DNA of 64,000 nt. It comes from Ceriagrion tenellum. Taxonomy: Eukaryota > Arthropoda > Insecta > Odonata > Coenagrionidae. This document shows positions 19,362 to 31,523 of the stretch, in pieces. Location: the NCBI GenBank assembly GCA_963169105.1, contig OY720639.1, forward strand, positions 53,735,848 to 53,799,847. Reading direction: 5' to 3'. How positions within the stretch are numbered: position 1 is the first letter of the stretch; each line of letters starts with the position of its first letter. Below the pieces are notes generated by a model that saw only the letters and a program-made list of their open reading frames with translations, did no database searches and was not told the DNA's origin. The position numbers were made by a program, and so were the translations under genes.

Positions 19362-22300
19362 CTGAGTGGCAGTTTTTTTTCCTAACCAAAAATTATTTCT
19401 CTTGAAAACTGTGTTCATTAACAAGTGGCCGACACATAAAAAAAGCATGATCTATACACAAACTTGTGAGGTTTCAGAAGTATGCTGCATCAGATGTGGT
19501 TTGTTCCTTCAATAATTTTAAAAATTCAGACTTCAATTTTGAATTTGGATTTAATCTAAGCTCTTGTTTTTTTTCTTACTCTTCAGGAGATCATGTGTGA
19601 GCCTTTGGTATTCTTTTCGAGGAAACCATGTCCAAACTTAATTGGAAACTGCCTCATATTTGTATCAGGTTATACTTACAACTCCATGTAAATTTTACAG
19701 AGTATTTGTCATAAATACTCCATGTGAATCGACAATGATATTAATTAATGAGCTACATCTCCTCACAGTAAGCACATTCACTGGTAACTAAGGATCATAT
19801 TGCATTCTCTGGCGGTAGATCTCAGGAAGGTACCACTTCCAAAAATTGAAATTGGGAATTTTAAAGTGGTTTGTTTTCAAGTACATTTTACATTTTTCAC
19901 ATATCTTGTGGTAAGTATTGATCGTAGTCAAAACAAAATCATATCTCAACTCATTCAGTATTGGATTGCCCATTTTCATTGAAATAGCAGTGTATTTTTA
20001 AATCTTGATGTGAGGCAGAGCTTGGATTGATCGATTTTCTTAAATATATTCCTGGAGACAATTGCAATGTGACCAAACTTATATTGAAGCCTTGTCTATT
20101 TTGTGTACATAAGGCCCTTACATTTATGCTGTGGGCTTCGCTCGTAAATATGGTTGCAAACCTTTTTCTTAATAACTCCATGTGTCAACTTTGGTTAGAT
20201 GCTATTACAGTCTTGTTGAGCATCTAAGCTACAAGTTAGTTGTACTTCACAATTGGTGATCATTTTGTTCTCAAATCTTCCATTTTTATTTTAGGAAATG
20301 CTGTATTTGGCAGTTTATAGGGCACACTCATTGTTAATTATCTCTTAAGGCATTTATTTTGTAGAAATACATAATCCCTCTATTACTCCTAGCATTTGTT
20401 TACTGTGTGATTGGGAAGCAACCACTTGCCCAAAAATGTAAGCAAGTAGGACAAGGAGGGTTTCCGGACAGCATCATGGTTTCTTTTTTTTACATTTAAT
20501 TGTGAGATTTGTGTGATGCAGATCTCAAGAAGTTTTCTACTTATAAAATATTAGTAGATATGTCATTGCCATAGAGTGTAACTGTTCTTAACTGTTGAAA
20601 TGATATTTCAACTTGTAAAACTAAATTAAATTGGTGCATATTTTCAATTGTAAGTGTTAAGAAAGCCAATTACGAGCATTGCTCCACAGAATATCCATTG
20701 CCAGTAATCATTCAGGTAAGTCTTACCTTGTTGTTAACGAAATAAGATGCTGAATGGTTTTCTGTGGATTTTTTTGAGACAAGAGTGTGTCTTATAAATG
20801 GAAACGTACAGTAGGATTCTTTTGGGCTGTTTCTATACTCCTTTTGTTAGCTTGGAGTTCGGTAGTTTCATGGTGATGCAGTTTGGTTGCCATTATTTTC
20901 ATTTTATTAAATTCTTTCAATTGTTCTGGTAGTCTAATGAATACTAATAATCTGCTTGGATTTCTTTGTAATGTATCGCAACTAGTCTGTTAATCCCACC
21001 CGATCACCACCAGATCCCACCAGATCACACAAAACTCATAGAATTGAAATGTACGCTTAAGATGTTTCACATGGTTAAAAGGGGTTCTCTTTGCCTGTCA
21101 TGTTGAAATTGATTTTGTATTACAAATGGAATTGTATTGTGTGCAAAGTTATATTTTTGGAAATGTTTGTTTCTAAGGATTGTTTTCAACCCATAAAGTA
21201 AATGTATTTGCATTCTTTTACATAATATCTGTGTGAATGAAGTGTTGTTTCAGCAGTTAATGGTAAAATCAAATTTCACCTCCATGCCATACTTCTTCAG
21301 TGGGCTCTTGACATATTTCTTTTGCATGTTTTAATGTCATTGGTTATCTTTTAGGCCTCTCAACCTTCAGAAGCTGATTTAATTATTGCTACTTTTAATA
21401 TGATAGTATAAATGAGTATTTAGCATAAATCGAGCTTCTTAAATGGATAGTATACGAACTTGAACTGGAAAAGAGACATGCATGGATATATAATTACATA
21501 GAGAAGTAATTAATTTTTTTCACCTTTAATTTACTGCAGAACTATTTTTCCCCATCATCTATTATTTCTCGCCATGGTTGCTTAGTTAAATCTATGATAA
21601 TGCGTATCTCTGTGCTTTCAGAATTTTAAAATTACCTGTTAATTATTTACTTGTAGTATTTATTGCTCATTGTAGTATTATTTCAGTAATTAATGAGCTG
21701 TCATCACCTTTAGAAAAAATTATAATGCAGTGTAATGTGCTTTTGTAATTTTGTTGTATAAATTGTTGACTTGAAATAATTATTTTATATGTTCACAGAA
21801 AGTTCATGACACTTTAAATTATCTCCTGAAAATGCTTAACTCCCTCTCCTGTGCCCAAGGATTTTTTGTTGCCACATTTGTTAATTACGAATTGCTCTCT
21901 GCTCTATTTTTTGCATTGTTCCATATCCTAAGCATTGTAGCTCATTAGTGCATTAGTTTCAGAGCCGCTTTTACGTGCAACATAGGCATCTTATCCGATC
22001 CATTGTAAAGTGTGCTATGGATGCAATATTTATGCATTTTGTGATACAGTGTTTATATGGACAAACAATCTGATGAGATTTTAATAACCAGATTTTGATT
22101 GTGGGTGATATATTTTGCTGATGTTCTGCTGTCACCGGGGATGCACAATATCCATTGCCAATTTGAAGGCATTGCTTTTGAAGTGACTGACAGATCATTA
22201 TTGTAAAAAATTAATGCATTTTTGTGGAACAAAGTCTTTGGGAATGTACATTTGGCTCTTGCTGAGCCCTCAGATATATACAGTGTTCATTTGAAAGGGT

Positions 22301-23760
22301 AAATGTTGAATGATTTTAGGGCCTAGTATTATAGTATTTGTCTCAGAAAACCTTTTCATTTGGCATAGGGCTTTTTGATTGCATTGTATGGAAATAATGT
22401 TTGAGTATGCCTGAATATGTGGGAATTAAATGGGTTATCACTAGTTGTAGTTATAACTTTTCAAGAGTCGAGGGTGTTTAGATGTGTGCATGAGGTGTGT
22501 TTAATTGCTGAAGTAGATGCAGTGCTTGCGATGATTTCTGTTGATTAAGTCCAAAGGAGTTAACATATTCTCTTGTCATCTGACAACGATTTGATCCATT
22601 TATAATGGTTTGTGTCTTTAAGATTTTCTTGTGGCTTAAGTCCCAAATGTTAGCTGTTATTCTTAATTCAACCTGTGGCCTTTTTTTATTTTTCTGCATT
22701 TTTATTTATAATGTCTTGTCAAACATTTCATTTTTTTGAATTTGATGAGCTATTGACATGCTATAAGCATTGACAGTTCCTTTTACCCTGAAAAATGTAT
22801 TTTGATGGAGCTTTATCCTACATTGAAGCTCTAAAAAAATAATTATAATAAACATATGTTCTGTTTTCCATTTTAATGTTTATCATTTGCTGGGGCTGTG
22901 AATGTGAGTTAAAATCTAAATTGCAATGAATTGCTTCTGGTATAATGTATTTAATTGCTATTTTCATTTATTTAATGGTAATTTTTTTCTCTTGAAATCC
23001 TAATCCTCGTTGATGTAATGATTGTCCTTCAAATCTCTGCCCTTCATTCTCCACATCCTTTATGCTTGAAATTTTGTGGCGTATCCTGAATGGAGGATGA
23101 TTCCCCATGCTAATCTGAGGTTTAGAAATATTTATGGTACATTGGCAAAGTCAACTGGCGGTTGGCTCGTCTGTGATTGTATAACTTATGATTGGCCTGG
23201 TGCTAACTTGACCATCTATCCACACCCAATAATTGTAGTAATCAAGATGTGTTGGATGAAGTAAAAGCTATACATTAGAGATTATTTCATACAATTTTAA
23301 TGGAGAAAATCAGTTTGATGTTTCATAATATACCTTCAAAAGGGCATGCTAATGTATATTAAAGAGGGTTTTTTATAAGCCTGGAAGACAAAACTCTTCA
23401 GCCTGTATGATACATTCTATAGGCCAACCCATGATGAAATGCAGGGAGAGATGTATGTATTCATATTATCCATTCACTGTTTGATGTACTTTTCCTTGGC
23501 CGCTGTTGTGCCCAGTTTGTAGAATAATTTGTGGCCTCAGGGTCTAAATTTGGGGGGAATTAGGTAGGGAAAGCCAAGACAAGAATAAGCCCTCAGCAGT
23601 GATATTGTACAGAGGTGTAGTGTAGCATGTCTGAAAGGGATGAGGAAGAATTTAAGAAACATTGTTACTAAAGGATGATCTGAGAGTTTTGTATAATATG
23701 GTCATTTATTGTGTATGTACATAGTTTATGATATGCATATTAAATTTTGTTCCAGTTTGT

Positions 23761-23766
23761 AATAAA
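23761..23766 (+). terminator. Candidate distal Rab8 polyadenylation signal
   Basis: AATAAA preceded by TGTATGTACATAG at about 23713-23725 and followed by T-rich sequence. It is the last such signal before transposon sequence begins at 23976. Confidence 0.35.
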
Positions 23767-23979
23767 AATCACTCATTCCATTTTATTTATAATCCATATT
23801 GGTGTGGCAGTCGGGATTTGGAAGTAGTACTAAGTGGATTAGAGAAAAAAGCTTGGCCCCTCTAATGATGATGAAATCAATGATATTCTTCTTGTCGATT
23901 CCTATTCTCATGCCATGCTTCCTGAAATATGCTGCCCAAGTTCTGTAAGTAGCAGTTTTGATAAGAGTGTTCCTATTAA

Positions 23980-24219
23980 CCCTCTTAGTGCACAAATATT
24001 GTTTTACTTTAGTACACTAATATAATTACAATAATTTTTATAACCTAATAAAAGTCTTCATTATAATTATCTAATTCATTTTATGCAAAATAAAGCAAAT
24101 TGCATATGGATATATTGAACAATGACTTCATAATATTTTTTTCCTGAGATGATGCATTTCATTAAATTACCCTCCACATTTCTCGCTAGTACCACTGGCA
24201 GGAGTCAGCACTAAGAGGG
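23980..24219. mobile_element. piggyBac-type MITE (240 bp)
   Basis: Perfect inverted ends CCCTCTTAGTGC and GCACTAAGAGGG lie exactly between two TTAA tetranucleotides (23976-23979 and 24220-24223). The TTAA duplication and CCC-start ends are the hallmark of piggyBac-mobilised elements. There is no coding capacity. The ends differ from those of the larger element at 25114. Confidence 0.88.
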
Positions 24220-24223
24220 TTAA

Positions 24224-25109
24224 ATATGAGGGATCTCTTAAGTTGTAATGGAATGATTCTTTTGTCAGTTTTTAATTGTCAATTACTTAATTTGTTAATG
24301 ATAATAAATCATGTTCATAGTGAAAAACTTGTTATGGAACTTGGTGTTAGCAATTAAAATGAATGTTGAGTTGCCCTTAGTTGTGGCGACATATTTCTGT
24401 ACATACAAACGTGAGGGTTGCTCATTTTTTTTGGTATTATTTGTCATTACCTAGTTGTTGATAGCAAATTTTATAATTTCTTGAAAATAATGAGTGCATG
24501 ATTGGTCATGCAGTTAGGTAATGGACTAGCCAATTAGTGAATATAATGCACAAGTCATTTCAAGCTGCAGCTCAGATTATCATCTGATATCAACAATCCA
24601 AAAGGTGGGATTGCTGCAGGTCTTCTCTTAATTATCCTTTCAGCAAACCTCTGTCTTTACTTCTTCATTATTCTTGATAACTCACTTGATTGATTCCACC
24701 CCTGGTATCCTTAGGTGATTCCTTTCAATATGTATCTCCCTTTTTCTGGTCTTCATGAGGTATTAATGTGTCAGATTGCTCCAGTTAGTGTTTCTCATGT
24801 ACTAAGCCAAGTTTTCATTAGACATCATTTCTTTCCATCTCTGTGTTGGACTCCATTCTAGGCCATTCTCTGCATCCATTTGATTTTAGTTGTCTGATTA
24901 CACTACATTTCCATAGTCTTCTGTAGACGACTGGTAATATCCTTCATGCTTCACTGATGTATTAGATGTTGCTCCATTGTTGTTTTTAGGAAGTGCTTCT
25001 GAACTTTAAAAACGATTAAATTTAGAACAGACCTGCTATTGACTCCTTGAAGACTAGGCTTTTTATCTAACTTTCCCCTGCAGCTGGATAACTTCCTGTC
25101 ACTCTATAG
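24224..25109. other. No gene seen between two piggyBac elements
   Basis: AT-rich sequence. Around 24600-25050 the composition and short reading fragments hint at a decayed antisense LINE like that at 16.9-18 kb, but I could not align enough to claim it. Confidence 0.3.
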
Positions 25110-25113
25110 TTAA

Positions 25114-27308
25114 CACTTCCAGTGCCGGTCCCTTATTCAGGAAACCTGAAAAATTCGGCCATTTTGAATAAATTCAAAAAACTTTTACAAGAATTAGAGC
25201 TAAATAAGATACCTTACAAAGAGTATTTTTCATAGGTATAAACTTTACTCTTTAACTTGATTTATGTGATCAAAAATATTTGTTGACATTTAAATATGTC
25301 GTATAACAATTAAAACCTCTTGTTTTTGAAAAATAAAAAAGTTGAAACAATTGCATGTCAACTGTCATATACTTTATGAAAGTTATTATTATCATTCATT
25401 TGAACAATTTGATATAAATCATCAAGAAATGTTTTAGGAAAATACCATTGAAAATTATATAATATGTTTATTTGTATGGCATATATGAAAGCATGGAGAA
25501 ATACAAAAACCCACTATACACACTACACTGTAACGAAGTGTCCTTATGTCTTTTCCTGTATCCTTTTTCCCTTTCCCTGCGTAAACTTTACACTTCTTTG
25601 AGCTTTGTTTGTCGTTGTGGAATGGGGATTCTTTCAAGAAATGGTTTCCTGATAATCAATACAGTTGACCTCCACTGGTACTTGATAGCTCCTCTGGATC
25701 TTCTTCAAATACCACTAAATCATTGGCTAGATCCTTAATGACTTCCATCATTGAGACCTTTTCCCCATCACTTCGTTATACATATAGTGACGGTATAGAT
25801 AGTATATACTGTATAGTGACACAAGCATTTGATACACTCATCAATAGAATGTGGAATGCTAACTTATGCCACCATTTGACACTGTGGCGTTCTAATACCC
25901 CATAGGACATTTTCTAATCGGAGAGGTTGACACCAAATGTTTTTTTGTTATACTTCAAAACAGCTGTAAGCTTTGTTCTCTCCCTTCCTCTCCGGTCATC
26001 AAATGAAACCATATGCCATATGGTGTGTACTAAGCATGAACACATCCCTCTTATCTTAGCAGAGAGTCAGGATATTACCTCTTCAGTGGAATATCATATT
26101 TCCACGCTCCACTGGAGAATTTTGTAGTACCAAGGGCATTTCTCGCCTGTTCTTTTGTACAGTACCCACTAATCCTGTTTGTATAGATTCTACCTATGTC
26201 ACAAGAACTGGGCTGGTATAGTACCTGTCTGTGAATACTGTGGCCTTTCCCAGCTAAGGTGTCCTGTAGCCTGACGACAACATTTTTGAGAATATTTTCT
26301 TGCCAACTAAATATATGAAAGTTGCCTATATATATCCAGAATCTGATAACATGTACAGCTTTACGCCATAGCTGCTTGGTGTCTGTGGCATATACTGCTT
26401 GAAGTCTCCCTCGAAATGCATAAATTCCCTCATCAATGATGACATCTTCTGAGGGGTAGTATGCCGGTTTGAAACGTCTGCAAATGGCTTCAAACATTGG
26501 CCGGACTTCGTGCTAGGGATCACATACCCAGGCTCGCCTTTTTTCTTCATGAGGCTGTTGACATTCAGATGATAGTTGGCCATTATTGATAAAAATCGAT
26601 TTCTGCTCATTAAGTTTGGGCCGAAGTTACTTGATATCACTGAGTTTGTGCTCCAGTGCTCGTGTCATTGCACTGATGCTCTTTATGTAAAATGAGGGAA
26701 ATAAATTTTTTTGTATCACCAATAATTACAGTTTTCCATTGCGCTAGTCTACTGTTTGGTGATATCTCGTTTCTTCTCCTTTTTATCTGAATTTTTTGCC
26801 TTGCATACAGATTTGTCTGCAGTTTGATATGGCTGATGAGATCCTGATCAACCAAATTAAAAAAAAACTAAAAGACTGATTTCATTGAGCTCCATTTCCT
26901 CACTTATACCTGACTGGCCCGTGAAAATAGGAATGTTCGGCATTTGGTCAACATCACTCCAATCATCCTGATGACTCACAATCTTTCGGGCATTCCCCCT
27001 CTGCTTCTAGCCCCTCCTCTGACCCGTACCTCTGGAAAAAGGGACCTGTTGACCACTAAGACATCCCTACTCAATGGGGCAATAGGAAAATGCGACACCT
27101 GCCGCTGGACCCGACGAAGGGGTTAGGGTGCGATCCAACATTGCCGGTGGGTACTGTAAACATATCATCATCAAGACGTAAAGTGGATGCTTCTTCCATC
27201 TGGTGAATGATTTTCAAGCATACAAAACCACCAAGTAGCATATTGGAAAAGTCCACCTGTGTAGTATTTCTGCTTAAGTTTACTGGGACGTCCATGGCAC
27301 CTTAAGTG
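25114..27308 (-). mobile_element. piggyBac transposon, degenerate but with both ends
   Basis: TTAA at 25110-25113 and 27309-27312 flank inverted ends CACTTCCAGTGCC and CACTTAAGGTGCC (read inward). The body carries a broken piggyBac transposase on the minus strand, from N-terminal acidic region to C-terminal Cys-rich domain. At 2.2 kb it is the length of a full piggyBac element, so it decayed by point changes and small indels and not by large deletion. It lies in the 3' flank between Rab8 and the Cdc42 effector gene. Confidence 0.9.
25460..27295 (-). pseudogene. piggyBac transposase pseudogene (PGBD-like)
   Basis: Minus-strand pieces in order: an N-terminal fragment (27071-27295); a middle piece (26637-26855, SRLAQWKTVIIGDTKKFISL); then 26326-26640 (SRNRFLSIMANYHLN..) and an overlapping frame 26075-26497 with YYPSEDVIIDEGIYAFRGR, the family's catalytic DE..FRGR block. 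SYGVKLYMLSDSGYI matches the KYGIKVWMLCDSKTGY segment. At 25455-25637, YSVVCIVGFCISPCFHICHT matches the C-terminal zinc-ribbon YYC..C..GLC..PCF..YHT that binds the element ends. At least two frameshifts and several stops break it, so no active enzyme is expected. Confidence 0.85.
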
Positions 27309-27312
27309 TTAA

Positions 27313-27830
27313 ATAGTTAATATCATAGGTTTATAGGTAGGCACACTCTTGTCAAAGGTTGAGCTGCTTCCACTACATTCAATGTTTGTAATTTACCATG
27401 TTATCATAAGATGCCTAAACATAATTTTCTACTTGATTGCTGTAGGAAAAAGGATATAAAATGATGAATCACTGAATGTGGGATGGTTTCAGTTGATAAG
27501 GTAATATAGTTTCATCTCCTCCAACCTATCTAAAGAAAAAATAGGCTAGTAGGAGCAATGAAAAGCATATTTCTCTTCGAATATAGGCCATATTTTGTCT
27601 TCTAATAATGAAAAAGTACATGAATTTCCCTTTAGAGCAGGAAACAAGTACTCTTCTTTAGAACATACTTCCCATTTTGTGATCTCATTGAGCAATGGCA
27701 GTATTCTAGGGACTCACCGAATGGCAGAAATGGCCTCACCTGATGTTTGTCATGGTAAAAGGTTCATACTCCATCTTCTTTTAATAATATTCAATTATTT
27801 TATTGGTAGGGACATAAGGTGTATAATTTC
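27313..27830. other. No gene seen
   Basis: AT-rich flank of the piggyBac insertion. A 99-codon frame begins at 27595 but has no recognisable feature and runs into LINE sequence. Confidence 0.4.
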
Positions 27831-27834
27831 CAAA

Positions 27835-28316
27835 GCTAAAGAAGCATGTCTGGAGAGGAGGGAATTGATGAGGGGGGTCTGGGTAGAGACTTAAGACCTA
27901 GAAGAAAAGACTGGTGAAAACTCATAAATGGAGTGTGGTGCTGTTTGGTTGGGGGACTTTGTCATTGCTAAGGGAGGATATACATTGACATATGAGGTGT
28001 TTGATATGTGGGTGTGAAGGATGGAGAGGGTTAGTGTCGAGAAAGGTGGAATGAAGAGGTATTGGATATAGTTGGAGAGGTGAGGGTGCAGATGTTTGGA
28101 GGAGGCAGATGAGACTGATGGAGGGCATTTTGAAAAGAGGGGAGAACACTGGGGAAGCATGGAAGAGGATAGGAATTCTGGAAGAAATAATAAAGGGATA
28201 CGAGAGGGATTTTATGGTGGATCACATATTGGAGGAAAAAAATGATATACCAGAAATAAGGCCATGAAAGAATTACTGTCCAAAAACCTACCAATCAGCT
28301 GGTAGAATACCCAAAT
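27835..28316 (+). mobile_element. LINE 3' fragment, same family as 9801-10215
   Basis: Broken frames read SKAKEACLERRELMRGVW, KWSVVLFGWGTLSLLRED, ADVWRRQMRLMEGILKRGE and IIKGYERDFM. These match the WSIVLYGAETWTLRKED and GRWLEEVMRG..MIEGRM blocks of the LINE C-terminus. The final CTGGTAGAATACCCAAA near 28297 equals the end at 10157, apart from one base. Confidence 0.65.
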
Positions 28317-28319
28317 GAA

Positions 28320-29209
28320 TCATTTCAGTATTTGTTGTAAAAATATGGAAATTCTGACTGAAGCAAAAACTCTTCGTATATGAAATTACTACTTTTACCA
28401 CTATTATTTCAGTTAACTCCTCTCCCAAACAAAGTAAATATATTAAATACATATATATATGAGACCCATCCATAACAAGTGGTGGGCATAACATGAGTCA
28501 ACGTGTGAGCCTTCAGCAATTTGTCAGTCCCCATTGAAGGCTGTCAGAGCCAAATATGAGCTAAATTGTATTTTGGAAATTCAAAAAGACCACTAGCATT
28601 CTGTGCTAATGTCTCCACTTATGATGTTTCCCCTAAATTCCTTCCAGTAAAATGACATTATTAAATGCCAGTTCCAAATGCTCCCTGAGCTGTTGGCCGA
28701 CTTGCTGAACCACCTGTGCCTTCACCTCCACCAGCTCCTCATTTCAGTTTTTAAGTTTCCTTCCTAAATCTGCAATTCTCATGTGTACACTGCCATTTAC
28801 CAAATTTAACTCTAGCCTTACCTGGAGTCGTCAATTGATGAATTATTAAGCTATTTAAGTGGTGTGAACACTTTGGAGTATTTCAGCCACATGGTTTCTT
28901 GGTAGTTTAATACAGTATCTCGAGCTGTTTTGGGGATATTTCTTAAAATTCACTGGTGGTACATTTTATCACATTTTTAATGTTATCAATTCTGAATAAT
29001 CCCCACCCTCAATTTCAAGTTTGTTGTTCTTAGGATAGCCCCAAATATCTCTTTAAGGCCAGTGGTTACCATTTGTGACTGGAGGAAAGCTAACTGGTGA
29101 GGGAAGGGAAGACAATAAAAGTAAACAAATTCTAAAAAAATGTGTTCACTGCAAGTTATTGTAGAAAATGATAGAGCAAGGTCCTATAAAATTCAATCAT
29201 TATTAACCG
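28320..29209. other. No gene seen, convergent intergenic interval
   Basis: AT-rich sequence between the Rab8 3' side and the likely 3' end of the minus-strand Cdc42 effector gene. Nothing supportable. Confidence 0.4.
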
Positions 29210-31341
29210 TTTATTCAGTTATACTTCAAATGAGGCAAACACACGCATACATGTATTACTTTCACGACAACCCACAACACCTTCAATACATTCATTACAT
29301 AAATAGACCTAATGTGCTTGTACTCATTAAATATTTTACACAAGTTCAGCAATAAAAACTTATAAAAGTACGTTAATAGCTACCAAAACTGCTTTACATG
29401 CCATCAGGCAAAGATTCCATGCCTCTTCTTCCATGTAAAGATCTCTTGAACACATGTGCAGCACTATTAGCAAACAATGTCATCATGTGAGGTTCAAAAT
29501 CACATCATTCCTTCCTTCAGCTCCGGTGAATATGCTGGACTACAAAGTACCCATAGTGCTTCTTTATTTACTTTTGCCATGGTGAACTATCCCAATATGT
29601 ATGTAATAATAAATGCAGTTCCAAGATGAACACAGAGTAGCAAAAATTTCTATAAATTGCTTAAGATTTGATTTACTTTCATAAATACTTCAAAATTGTC
29701 TCTCAAAAATCTAATATAAACCTTAGACTACATTATATAGGTCATGCTGTTTATTAAGTAGCGATAAAATGCATATTTCAAGTACTCTAAAAATAATGTT
29801 TGCACTCTTTAAAGAAATACGTGCTCATGGTTAGAAATTGGTATGAACATTCATTCAGTCTTTCAGGAGGTATTTCAAGCTCAAGGTTTTCCTCTACAAG
29901 TAAAATTTTCTATTGAACGGTTTTGGCTCTGTATTGCATGTGCTAAATTTTATCAAGTGTTTTAACTTTAAAGCATTTTTAAAGTCAATAAGGCTGCAGC
30001 CCAGCCAATCCAAGGCCACAAGACATGCCAACAACTTCAATTTTATGTATTCATTTCCATGTGATTTAAAAGTTTGAAGTTATGGGCAACCATCATATTG
30101 AGCAGCTCCATAGGATAGGATGATTTCTGAGCTAAGCAAGGCAATTAGGAGATAAAAAGGCCATGTTTTATGCATGTACAGTCTCTAAATTCAATTGTCA
30201 GCTGCATTCACTGCAGATTCTACGGTAGTATATTGCTTGGGTCTGTCATCACTCTCCTTAACCCATGGAATATTTATTATTAGTTAACATGCTCTAAAAA
30301 ACCTCATGGTTGTATTGGAAGGACTTTGAGTGAAACCATGTTTAAATCCCTGCTACTACTGCGTGCCACACATTTTACCTTATCCACATACGTCAGGTTA
30401 TAGGGTATTCCATGTGCTTGAAGTTGACAGCATGAGATAATATTATACATGAACATTTTCATAAAATGAACAAAAAACTTCACTTTCTTATCGAAGTGAT
30501 AATGGCTTTAAAACCATAAATAGAAAAAAATCACAATTCCTCTGCTCGCCTTCAAGGTTAAGCACACAATTCACCTCTGAAACTAAGCTGCTTAACCCAA
30601 ACTGAATGTATGGCATTTATAGCTTGATACCACTTCATCAAGCCATGAGAGTTCCAAGGAGGACTTGGTTATGAACTGAGAATTCAATAAAATAATCAGA
30701 AAAAAGTCTTAATTCTTCCTCTAACTCTCACAAACAATGGAAAACTCACATAATTCTCTTCAGTTTCATTTAGCATGCCTGGAAAGAAGAAGGGTGAATT
30801 TTAGAGAATGATGGGACTTGATAAGAGAATGAAATTAATACAAATTCAATACATTTATAAGGTGGAACCAAGAATACTGATTAAGCAAGAGAGTGCCATT
30901 TCGAATCCCTTCACTGCAGCATCTAAACATCATTTTTTGACCAGAATTGAAACTTAGCATTGCAGTTTTTCTTTCTCCCAGGTGAAAACTACACCAAAAG
31001 ATACAGGTACAAAGATAAAAGTACATTTCATTTGCAACTGGGATGTAATGGCAAAGGAGATTGATACTGTCTCATTTAGCATCTTCTGCAAACCCAAAGA
31101 ATTCATTGCCAAGAAGTGTTAAAATACTACAGAAGTGTGCAGAGTATGTTAAGAAGTATTTTAAAAGGACAAAAATATCAGGGAGTAGAAGTATAGCATG
31201 ACTTCTACTACATATTTATAGCATTTATGTTGCTTCTGTTTGAATGATCACATCTGTTTCGTTTTTGAGGTTTAAAATTATTTTGTTGAATGAGGCATTT
31301 AGATACATGATTTAGCATAGAGTAGTGCTACTTCTCTTTAC
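29210..31341 (-). other. Probable 3' region of the Cdc42 effector gene
   Basis: Lies downstream of the last recognised coding exon on the minus strand. It should contain the final exon and 3' UTR, but I could not identify the terminal coding exon. A minus-strand AATAAA at 29210-29215 (TTTATT on the plus strand) is a plausible end. CpG is scarce, as in the rest of this transcription unit. Confidence 0.35.
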
Positions 31342-31523
31342 CTGAACATGTTGTACACCATGATTTGCAGCGGCAACAGCTATAGGAATAGCCGTAGCTG
31401 AAGGGGAAATGGCCCTCATGCCACCAATTGGAGTACAGTATGCCGTTTCATAACCTCCTTTGGATTGCATTTGTGTTTGGATAGCCCTCAGGTGGGATGC
31501 TCCCAGCTGCACATCGCCGGATC
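31342..31523 (-). CDS. Cdc42 effector exon downstream of CRIB
   Basis: 182 bases after acceptor GGCTCACAG. It codes GSGDVQLGASHLRAIQTQMQ, then SKGGYETAYCTPIGG and an Ala/Ile-rich stretch ending HGVQHVQ. The donor CAG/GTAAAG is good. If the intron were retained, the frame would end nine codons later at the stop at 31312-31314, giving 131 residues. Confidence 0.88.

Larger units (their letters stand above)
18669..23790 (+). other. Probable long 3' UTR of Rab8 and 3' flank
   Basis: After the Rab8 stop no further recognised exon occurs on either strand. The sequence from 19400 is T-rich and CpG-poor (three CpGs counted in 22261-22860), like the transcribed introns. Candidate poly(A) signals are AATAAA at 22848-22853 and 23761-23766; the latter follows TGTA-rich sequence. 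True length needs transcript data. The stretch at 18705-19361 is GC-richer and holds a long open frame, listed separately. Confidence 0.4.

Noticed and set aside
20700..20725. CAGGTAAGT, a strong donor-like or recursive-splice-like motif after Rab8
   Set aside because: It lies beyond the Rab8 stop, with no pyrimidine tract before it and no exon to pair with.
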